In this document: one piece after another, positions 25,387-32,345 of the stretch
Layout of the letters: each line of letters begins with the position of its first letter
Position numbering within the stretch: the stretch's first letter is position 1
Source of the DNA: Candidatus Aenigmatarchaeota archaeon
GTDB lineage: Archaea > Aenigmatarchaeota > Aenigmatarchaeia > CG10238-14 > SpSt-28
DNA length: 41,086 bases
Assembly (NCBI GenBank): GCA_018920305.1
Contig: JAHLMO010000004.1
Location: forward strand, 1 to 41,086
Direction: 5' to 3'
Notes under the pieces: model-generated
Seen by the model: the letters and a program-made list of their open reading frames with translations, nothing else
Told to the model about the DNA's origin: nothing
The model's database searches: none
Program-made: the position numbers and the translations under genes

Positions 25387-25396
25387 AATATATATA
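25387..25396 (+). promoter_or_regulatory. TATA box of the 23S rRNA transcription unit
   Basis: AATATATATA preceded by GAAAGC, a good BRE-like element. Archaeal spacing puts the transcription start near 25415-25422. It is the only strong box between the trm1 start and the rRNA. Confidence 0.6.
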
Positions 25397-25419
25397 CTTA
25401 AGTTATAATTGATAAATTA

Positions 25420-25547
25420 TACTAGCCGATGAAATAATGGAATATAATATAAATGATCTCTAATGAGTGCAGTGGGCACCTATAGAGGCTTAGATGCAAC
25501 CCTTAGCATATTTTGCTAAGGGTGAAGATTGAAAGCGATGATATGAG
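25420..25547 (+). other. Structured 5' leader of the 23S precursor
   Basis: There is no credible ORF here. Visible hairpins are GTGC/GCAC near 25468-25480, CCT/AGG around CCTATAGAGG (about 25479-25488), and a 9-bp perfect stem CCCTTAGCA/TGCTAAGGG with a 5-nt loop (25499-25521). Two CGATGA boxes (25427-25432 and 25537-25542) resemble box C of C/D RNAs, but no CTGA box D is seen. It may only be a folding leader removed during processing, or it may contain a small RNA. Confidence 0.45.
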
Positions 25548-25588
25548 CTTAATGAGAGGGAGATACAAGATAATATTCGGGTTGGTGG
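25548..25588 (+). other. 5' arm of the 23S rRNA processing helix
   Basis: It pairs with 28589-28631: CTTAA (25548-25552), a 16-bp perfect block at 25556-25571, and an 11-bp block at 25578-25588. A 6-by-6 internal loop (25572-25577 against 28600-28605) is where a bulge-helix-bulge-type cut could fall; it is not a textbook 3-4-3 motif. Confidence 0.7.
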
Positions 25589-28500
25589 TGCTAAGCCCGC
25601 CGGGGGATGCCTCGGCTCGGGAGCCGAAGAAGGGCGTGCCAAGCTGCGATAAGCCCGGGGTAGGCGCATGGAGCCTTTGATCCCGGGATCCCCGAATGGG
25701 AATCCTGCTAGGGATTTAAGATCCCTAGCACTCGGGCTTTATGCTCGAGGGGGAACGGGGGGAAGTGAAGCATCTCAGTACCCCCAGGAAAAGAAATCAA
25801 TAGAGATGCCGGGAGTAGGGGCGACCGAAACCGGCACAGGGCAAACCGAACTCTATAGCGATGAGCTATAGGGGATGTGGAGTTGTAGGACCCGGGTCTA
25901 CCCTTCCTCCCATATCCGAAGTCCGCTAGAATGCGGCGCCGTAGAGGGTGATAGCCCCGTAGGAGAAATGGGAGGGGGGTAATGCCGGGTATTCTGAGTA
26001 CCACTGCGTGGTTTCGCAGTGGGAAGCTGGGGGGCATTACCCTCCAACTCTAAATACTCCCCGAGTCCGATAGCGAACTAAGTATCGTGAGAGAAAGGTG
26101 AAAAGAACTGCGTGAGCAGAGTGAAAAGAGCCTGAAACCGGCGGGCGACGGTTAGCCATGGCCCAAAAGCTTACCTCCTCTAAAGAGCTAAATACTCGAA
26201 GAGGGGGTAGCGGGGTCATGGCGTCCGTGTTGAAAAACGGGCCAGGGAGTGTGGGGGAGTGGCGAGCTTAAGAGAATTAATCTCGAAAGCGTAGCGAAAG
26301 CGATTTCCCGCAGCGCATATGCGCGAGGGGAAAGGTCTTAAAGGGCCTTAAGTCACTTCCCCACAACCGGAAGCCGGGCGATCTAGGCCGGGGCAGGGTG
26401 AAGGGGGTTAATAACCCCTGGAGGTCCGAAGGGGTGGTGAGATGCCAGTCTCTCCTCTGACCCCGGTCTAGGGGTGATAAGCCAAACGAGCCCGGGCATA
26501 GCCGGTTCCCCCCGAAATAGTCCACAGGCTAGCCTCCCTGGAGCATTCCTGGCGTGTAGAGTTACTGATTGAACGATAAGGGCCGAAAGGCCTGGTCGTT
26601 CAGTCAAACTCCGAAGCACCAGGATGCGAAGAAGGGGGGAGTTGGGGTGCTGGGGAAAGCTCGGCATCCGAAAGGGGAACAACCCAGTCCCGGGTTAAGG
26701 TCCCAAAGTGGTCTCTAAGTGCCGAAGGGGTCAACCCCCTTAGACAGCGGGGCCGTAGGCCTAGAAGTAGCCATCGGCTAAAAAGTGTGTAACAACTTAC
26801 CCGCCGAGGGGGTTGGCCTTGAAAATGGAAGGGACTAAGAGACTCACCGAGACCCGGGACCACCTAGCTGAGCTAGGTGGTGGTAGGGGGGCGTGCTATG
26901 GGTTGAGAAGGGGGTGAGTGATCATCCCTGGAACCCATAGCAATGCAGATCCTGGCAGCAGTAGCAGCTTAGTGGGGTGAAAATCCCCACTCCCTTAGGG
27001 GCAAGGGTTTGCCGGCAATGTTCGTCAGCCGGCAGTTAGCCGGTCCTAAGGGCAGGGCTAATCTACCTGCCCGAAAGGGAAACCGGTTAATATTCCGGTG
27101 CCACCCCCATACATGCGGCAACGCAAGCCCTGTTGGTGACGCCTCGGGCTAGGCGGAGGTAACCCAAGCCTATAAGCCCCCGAAGTCTCGTAATGAGGAG
27201 AAGGGGGTGAAATGGCGATGGGCCTGGTGTATGCCAGGTTCCGCCGATGCCTGGGGCCTGTGAAAAGCCAACAGGGAAGGATTGGGGGCGACCGTACCGA
27301 GAACCGACACAGGTGCCCTGGCTGAGAAGGCTAAGGGGGTGCGGGATAACCCGCCCTAGGGAACTCGGCAAGTTGGCCCCGTATGTTCGCTAGAAGGGGT
27401 GCCTGGACTCCTGAACTATCGCTCAGCGAAAAGCTGGGTGATAGCTAGGGAGCCCAGGTCGCAGTGACAAGGGGAGGGCGACTGTTTAACAAAAACATAG
27501 GGGGCTGCAAGCCCGAAAGGGTGTGTACAGCCCCTGAGGTCTGCCCAGCGGGGGTGTGTGAAAGCCGGTTCCAACCGGCTGAAGCCACCCCCGAGCGGCG
27601 GCGGTAACCCTGACCGTCGTAAAGTACCGTAATTCCTTGCCGCTTAATTGGCGGCCAGGGAACGGCTTAACGACCCTCCCACTGTCCCAGGGCGGGACCC
27701 GGCGAAAATACCATCCTGGTGAATAGGCTAGGGACCTCCAGCGGGAAGCGAAGACCCCGTGGAGCTTTACTGCAGCCTGGCGTTGCCCTCTGGGTAAGGA
27801 TACGTAGAGTAGGTGGGAGCAATGAAGATGTGGCTCCGGCTACATCGGATGCGAAAGTGAAACACCACCTATCCTTACCTAGGGGGCTAACTCGGATGAG
27901 GACAGCGCCAGGTGGGCAGTTCGGCTGGGGCGGCTCCCTTCGAAAAGATATCGGAGGGGCCCAAAGGTCAGCTCAGGCGGGTCAGAAATCCGCCGTAGAG
28001 TGCAAGGGCAAAAGCTGGCCTGACTGGATCCCGACAACAAGGGATCCAGAGGCGAAAGCCGGGCCTAGCGATACGCTGGTTGCCTGTAATGGGCGCCAGC
28101 GGTAACGGAAAAGCTACCCCGGGGATAATGGGTCCGTGGCCGGCGAGAGTCCATATCGACCCGGCGCGTTGATACGTAGATGTCGGCTCCCCCCCTCCTG
28201 GGCGTGCAGAAGCGCCCAAGGGTACAGGTGCCCACTGGTTAAAGGGGGACGTTAGCTGGGTTCAGAACGTGGTGACACAGTTCGGCCGGTATCTGCTGGG
28301 GGTGCAGGGGGCCTGACCGGAACGACCTCCTAGTACGAAAGGAACGGAGGTCGGGGGCCTCTGGTGTACCGGTTGTTAATCGCAAGCCGGGCAGCTACGC
28401 CCCAGTGGATAAGCCCTGAAAGCATCTAAGGGCGAAGTCACCCGGGAAAACAGGCCCCCAATCGTACTGCTGGGAGAAATCCCGGCAGTACGACGAAGCC

Positions 28501-28599
28501 CCTCCTAGACGAGGAGGTTGATGGGGTGGGGGTGTAAGCGTCGAGCTTTCGAGCGAGGCGCGAGCCCGCCACTCCCAATAAGGCTAGGCCACCAACCCG
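25578..28599 (+). rRNA. rrl: 23S ribosomal RNA
   Basis: The gene is about 3.02 kb, the normal archaeal length, with no sign of an intron. Landmarks are GGATGCCTCGGCTCGGGAGC near the 5' end, AGCCATCGGCTAAAAAGTG (GTPase-associated centre), GAAGACCCCGTGGAGC (domain V entry, with the archaeal G2058 equivalent), GGGGCGG (P-loop), CATATCGAC, GATGTCGGCTC and AGTACGAAAGGAAC (sarcin-ricin loop). Ends are set by the terminal helix and may be off by tens of bases. The gene is strikingly G+C-rich against the surrounding A+T-rich DNA, as in thermophiles. No 16S, 5S or tRNA lies within 13 kb downstream or 25 kb upstream, so rRNA genes are unlinked here. Several universally conserved bases differ; see findings. 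Confidence 0.98.
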
Positions 28600-28631
28600 A
28601 TTAAAATCTTGTATCTCCCTCAATGGTTAAG
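28589..28631 (+). other. 3' arm of the 23S rRNA processing helix
   Basis: Complement of 25548-25588: CCACCAACCCG (28589-28599), ATCTTGTATCTCCCTC (28606-28621) and TTAAG (28627-28631). It would bring both ends of the precursor together for excision and possible circularisation, as known for archaeal pre-rRNA. Confidence 0.7.
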
Positions 28632-28644
28632 TAATTAGAAAAAA

Positions 28645-28653
28645 ATATTTATA
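28645..28653 (+). promoter_or_regulatory. TATA box of rpoN-rpoK
   Basis: ATATTTATA centred about 29 nt before the rpoN ATG at 28678, giving a nearly leaderless start. The short gap after the 23S gene (about 47 nt from the helix end) holds nothing else. Confidence 0.5.
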
Positions 28654-28677
28654 CTTTTTCGTATATAAATTAATAAC

Positions 28678-28869
28678 ATGATAATACCGGTTAGATGTTT
28701 TACATGTGGAAAAGTAATAGGACATTTATGGGAAGAATATGAAAGAAGAGTTAAAAATGGAGAGGAAGCAAAAAAAGTTTTAGATGATTTAGGATTAAAA
28801 AAATATTGTTGTAGACAAATACTTTTAACTCATAGAGAATTAATAAAAGAAATTGCAAAATTTAAATAA
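28678..28869 (+). CDS. rpoN: DNA-directed RNA polymerase subunit N
   Basis: A 63-residue archaeal Rpb10 homologue, a zinc-binding assembly subunit of RNA polymerase. Zinc ligands C7, C10 (RCFTCGK), C44 and C45 (YCCRQ) are intact, as is the [12 protein letters not shown] segment. Its stop overlaps the rpoK start by one base (TAATG), so the two subunits are translationally coupled. Confidence 0.97.
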   Translation: MIIPVRCFTCGKVIGHLWEEYERRVKNGEEAKKVLDDLGLKKYCCRQILLTHRELIKEIAKFK

Positions 28870-29117
28870 TGTATCCAAAAGATAGATTAACAAGATTTGA
28901 AGTAGCGAGAATTATTTCAGCAAGAGCACTACAAATCGAATTTGGTGCTCCTTGTTTTGTCGATATAAAAGGAAATTCAATACAAAAAGCTAAAGAAGAA
29001 TTTAAGAGAAAATTAATACCTTTATCTGTTAGAAGAAGGATGCCTAATGGAGAAATAGTTGAAGTTGATTTAGAAAAAGCTATTGATAATTGGCTGAAGG
29101 AACACGGCGACGTTTAA
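28869..29117 (+). CDS. rpoK: DNA-directed RNA polymerase subunit K
   Basis: An 82-residue archaeal Rpb6/omega homologue that stabilises the polymerase clamp. The signature LTRFEVARIISARALQI is complete, followed by P-rich LIPLSVRRRMPNGEIVEV. It is coupled to rpoN by the TAATG overlap. Its last 38 bp overlap the end of a convergent gene for a membrane-anchored protein (29080-29682), the longest coding overlap in the window. Confidence 0.97.
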   Translation: MYPKDRLTRFEVARIISARALQIEFGAPCFVDIKGNSIQKAKEEFKRKLIPLSVRRRMPNGEIVEVDLEKAIDNWLKEHGDV

Positions 29118-29682
29118 ATACAAAATAAATTATTAGAATTAATGCAATTAAAGAACAACAAAATATTATTAAAATTTTAAATAAAAAATCTCTTTTTTCT
29201 TCTTTAGAATCTTTTGTAGGAAAGTCTTTTTGATTTTCAAAATGAGATTTAAATAATTTCAAATTTTTTAAATCTATTAGATAACTTTCAACTTCTCTAT
29301 TATTGTTGTAAATTTTTAAAATTTTTGAATTGTTTGGAAGATTAATTATAACATTTTTAATAATAAAGTCATATTTCTCTATTCTTTTTCCTCTTATTAA
29401 ATCGAAAGTTTCTTCGAAGAATTCGTCTTCAGTATAATCTAAGTATATCGATTTAATTTTTTTCTCATTTTCATCAAAAATTGATATTTCTATTTTTCCC
29501 ATCTTATTAATACTTTCACTTTCATTTTCTATTATATTGATTCCACTATAAAAGTAATAGGTTGAAAGAGAAATATCACCTTCTTTACTAATTAGAATTT
29601 GTAGTTCCAAGTAAATTTGAGAAAGAGTTATATTAATAGCTAGAAACAAAAAATTAATTAAGACGAAATATTTTAGAATCAT
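29080..29682 (-). CDS. Exported protein with C-terminal membrane anchor
   Basis: A 200-residue protein of unknown function. The signal peptide spans about residues 1-21 (FLFLAINITLS). The external domain (about 22-160) is beta-rich and Ile/Asn/Glu-rich, followed by a transmembrane helix near 168-188 and the basic end FKRRRVPSANYQ facing the cytoplasm. It overlaps the upstream gene by 4 nt (ATGA) and rpoK by 38 bp. It is the last gene of a four-gene surface-protein operon running left from 32324. There are no cysteines in the ectodomain, unlike most neighbours. Confidence 0.75.
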   Translation of the reverse strand: MILKYFVLINFLFLAINITLSQIYLELQILISKEGDISLSTYYFYSGINIIENESESINKMGKIEISIFDENEKKIKSIYLDYTEDEFFEETFDLIRGKRIEKYDFIIKNVIINLPNNSKILKIYNNNREVESYLIDLKNLKLFKSHFENQKDFPTKDSKEEKRDFLFKILIIFCCSLIALILIIYFVFKRRRVPSANYQ

Positions 29683-30404
29683 AATTTTTTAATATATTTA
29701 ACTTTTTTGTAATAGTGGATGAACAAGAAAAGAGAAATGATGATAATTATAATAAAGATAATCCATATTGGAAATCTAGTTGTCTCGATTATACAATCTG
29801 GATCATCAATACAATTTTCATCACAAATACCATCCCTTATGTTTAAACAGATTATATTAGGTTTTAATTCTACGCAATCTGGATCTATTCCGGGAAGACA
29901 ATCGGGATCACAAATACCATCTCTGTCTTTAATACAAACACCATCTCTACTATCTAATGGACAATCTGAGAGACAACTCAAATAACTCTCATATTCTTCA
30001 CAAATCTTATTGTAATTACATAGCGAAAATTCTTTAGAGAAAATTTCCCTTTCGTCCTTATAAATTTTTAAATATCTATATTCTATATTCTTATCATATA
30101 GAAATCTTACATGGATAACTGTAAAATCTACTTCAATGGGAGGATTTGTTAAAATATAAAATACTGGTTGAAATGTAGTTTCATTAATAACTTTCTTATT
30201 TTTATCTAGTATTTGTAACTTGTAATTTCCAGGAATAGTAAAAATTGTAGGGTTACCAATTCTTACTTTAATTTCATCAATTTTAACGCTATCATTTTTA
30301 TATATTTCAAAAAGTATAGATAAAACTGATTGAGAAAGAGATATATAGAATAAGAATTGCAATAGAATAGTGATAAAAAATAAAAATAAGTATACTTTTC
30401 TCAT
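29679..30404 (-). CDS. Exported Cys-rich protein with DG-C-DPDC repeats and membrane anchor
   Basis: A 241-residue protein. The signal peptide is about 1-25 (ending YISLSQS). A beta-sandwich-like region covers 28-130. A Cys-rich segment (about 131-205) follows, in which short DGVC, DGICDPDC and DGICDENC units alternate with DPDC ends. This acidic Cys pattern resembles calcium-binding LNR-like or EF-like loops and is common in surface proteins of small archaea. A transmembrane helix lies near 212-232, then a Lys-rich cytoplasmic tail. It has ATGA overlap with the downstream anchored protein and is 13 nt from the metalloprotease gene. Disulfides and calcium would suit a hot extracellular setting; the role is unknown. 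Confidence 0.78.
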   Translation of the reverse strand: MRKVYLFLFFITILLQFLFYISLSQSVLSILFEIYKNDSVKIDEIKVRIGNPTIFTIPGNYKLQILDKNKKVINETTFQPVFYILTNPPIEVDFTVIHVRFLYDKNIEYRYLKIYKDEREIFSKEFSLCNYNKICEEYESYLSCLSDCPLDSRDGVCIKDRDGICDPDCLPGIDPDCVELKPNIICLNIRDGICDENCIDDPDCIIETTRFPIWIIFIIIIIISLFLFIHYYKKVKYIKKL

Positions 30405-30417
30405 AATAATTTAAAAT

Positions 30418-31806
30418 TTAACATTGAAGAAATGGAAGTGAAGATAAGTATTTCCAACTTTCTTCGGCAAAAGCTCTAGGTTCTGGTGCTCCTGCAAAAC
30501 TCATTATATCCCTTCCTCCGAATCTATTTTTATTACCAAAACAAGTTACATCGTAGCTTCTCGGACATTTTGTACCTCTTTCACCACAATATTCTCTTGT
30601 ATATGGTGGAACAGGATCATCTCCACTAAGATACGATTTTAAACAGTTAGCTCTTGGATTTACTAAACCAAAACCACATCTACACGCATCTATATATTCG
30701 TCGTTAAGTCCAAATTCATGACCAAGTTCATGAGTAGTTATTTCTCTAGAAAGTGCTGATGCAACAACTACTTTCATCAGCATAGAATAACCGCCAGCTC
30801 CACAAATTAAACCTTCTACTAGACCAACAATATAGTCATATGTTTCTCCTGTACTATCTGCGCACCTTTTGATTTCCATCAAATTATTCCTTAGACCTAT
30901 ATTACCACACTCTATTTTAAATCTACAATTTTTTTCGACTATTATAGACTTAACCTTTTCTGGACAAGCAGATAATGGAATACTTTTAACAAAAAAATCA
31001 AATTGTTCCTCGGCAGCTCTTCTAAAACTTTGCATATCTCTATTCCAATTTACAGGTATAAACAGAATTCTCAATTTTGGTTTTTCTTCTATACAATCAA
31101 TTCCGTTCCAATATTTTCCTTCTTCGCAACATGCTCTACTATATTTTTTAAAACCAGATGCAACTGGATTGCATCTTAAATTACCAGAACATTGATTATC
31201 ACAAAAACATTCTTCTCCTCTATTTTTTTTCTTTGTGTATCCTTTTTCGTCTGAATTTGGATCTTCTGGACAACAAACTTTTTCTTTAGTATCTTCAATA
31301 CAATCTATTGAATTTCTACAATTCTCACCAATGAATCTATTACAATAACCATCTCCAATACATATTGGATTTGGTCCTTTACATTCTCTCGATTCCAATT
31401 TGCATTTTTCTATATCACAAAAATTAGTAGAAATATTAATTGGATAATCACAGTTAAAAATTTTTATCTTTTCGGAATCTTTTAGAATACAATATTTAGA
31501 AGCTTTATATATTTCTGTTTCTTCTATATTAAAATCGAGAAAAAAAGAATAGTTTCTATTCCCAATATTAATTTTTATTATATTATCTTTAACTATTAAA
31601 TCACTTAATCCAAGAAAATATTGTGTATAAAAATATTCTGTTGAAATTTTCGAAATTTTCTTAATTAATTCGATAAAATTTTTAACTTTCTCTTCTTCTA
31701 TCTTTTTTTCGATTTCTTTAGAAAAATAAAATAATAAGTTTTGAACAGAAGAAAATATTATAATTCCTATAAGAAATGAAATAATTATTATAGATATCAA
31801 ATTCAT
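30418..31806 (-). CDS. Membrane-anchored zinc metalloprotease, M64/metzincin-like
   Basis: A 462-residue protein. An N-terminal helix (about 5-27) anchors it, then a coiled and beta stalk (28-120) and a Cys-rich module (about 125-235; ICIGDGYCN, CCPEDPNSDEKG, CSGNLRCN) lead to a protease domain. The zinc site is HELGHEFGLNDEY (H359, H363, then D369 or E370), which matches the HExGHxx-L-DEY pattern of peptidase family M64. DIMSF at 433-437 looks like the metzincin Met-turn. More cysteines follow (CRCGF, CGERGTKC). It should sit outside the cell. It is 2 nt downstream of a pilin-like gene in the same operon. It might process surface proteins or attack another cell; neither is proven. Confidence 0.82.
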   Translation of the reverse strand: MNLISIIIISFLIGIIIFSSVQNLLFYFSKEIEKKIEEEKVKNFIELIKKISKISTEYFYTQYFLGLSDLIVKDNIIKINIGNRNYSFFLDFNIEETEIYKASKYCILKDSEKIKIFNCDYPINISTNFCDIEKCKLESRECKGPNPICIGDGYCNRFIGENCRNSIDCIEDTKEKVCCPEDPNSDEKGYTKKKNRGEECFCDNQCSGNLRCNPVASGFKKYSRACCEEGKYWNGIDCIEEKPKLRILFIPVNWNRDMQSFRRAAEEQFDFFVKSIPLSACPEKVKSIIVEKNCRFKIECGNIGLRNNLMEIKRCADSTGETYDYIVGLVEGLICGAGGYSMLMKVVVASALSREITTHELGHEFGLNDEYIDACRCGFGLVNPRANCLKSYLSGDDPVPPYTREYCGERGTKCPRSYDVTCFGNKNRFGGRDIMSFAGAPEPRAFAEESWKYLSSLPFLQC

Positions 31807-31808
31807 AG

Positions 31809-32324
31809 TTATACTACTCTTAAAACAATATAACCAACCTCTCCATCAGGTATAGGAATTGTCAAAACATAACTTTTTATATTACTTTTTCTGTTATCTA
31901 ATATATCATTACCATAGACATAGTATAACGTTTGATTATAATATATAACTAATTGCCATCTATTTTTTCCTATAAAATTATCAAAAATAGGAAAAATTAT
32001 ATCTGAAACATTATATGCTCCCAATGAAATTCCATAAAAGACTTTATCTCCTAAATCTATTCTTTTTCTTGTTTCTTCATCATATCTTTTTAAATATAAT
32101 AAACTATCGATCATCATTTGAAGGTATGTTTTTTCTAATGTTTGAAATTTTGCAATATATAATTTGGCAATTAATCTAAGTGCTAAATCATCGAATACTA
32201 TAGATCTAGATATTTCATGAGTTTTAGAGGAAAAATAAGAAGTATAATAGATAGAATAAATTATTACAAAAGAAGTAATAATTACAACAATTATAATCCA
32301 TATTAATTCTGATTGAAATATCAT
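31809..32324 (-). CDS. Pilin-like bitopic membrane protein
   Basis: A protein of 171 residues from ATG 32324; the open frame extends 15 codons further but into the start of the divergent gene. It begins MIFQSELIWIII, then a hydrophobic helix to about residue 29, a helical stretch 36-70 and a beta-rich end. The FQSELIWI start recalls mature type IV pilins (hydrophobic helix with an early Glu), though no basic prepilin leader is present. It is the first gene of the leftward operon including the metalloprotease. Only 21 bp separates its start from the divergent beta-propeller gene, so both promoters must overlap or lie inside coding sequence. Confidence 0.72.
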   Translation of the reverse strand: MIFQSELIWIIIVVIITSFVIIYSIYYTSYFSSKTHEISRSIVFDDLALRLIAKLYIAKFQTLEKTYLQMMIDSLLYLKRYDEETRKRIDLGDKVFYGISLGAYNVSDIIFPIFDNFIGKNRWQLVIYYNQTLYYVYGNDILDNRKSNIKSYVLTIPIPDGEVGYIVLRVV

Positions 32325-32345
32325 AAAATTATTATTTTTATTTTT

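Noticed and set aside
25420-25547. C/D-box guide RNA in the rRNA leader
   Set aside because: C-like CGATGA boxes are present but no CTGA D box and no convincing guide spacing, so it is kept only as a structured leader.
25578-28599. Intron in the 23S gene
   Set aside because: The length is normal and conserved blocks follow each other at expected spacing, with no LAGLIDADG ORF.
25668-28623. Several ORFs of 60-128 codons inside the rRNA region on both strands
   Set aside because: They lie in the 23S rRNA gene, have GC-driven open frames and show no protein family features.
25365-29120. tRNA or 5S rRNA next to the 23S gene
   Set aside because: No cloverleaf, TTCGANTC-type T-loop or 5S-like stretch was seen in the flanks or in any other intergenic gap.
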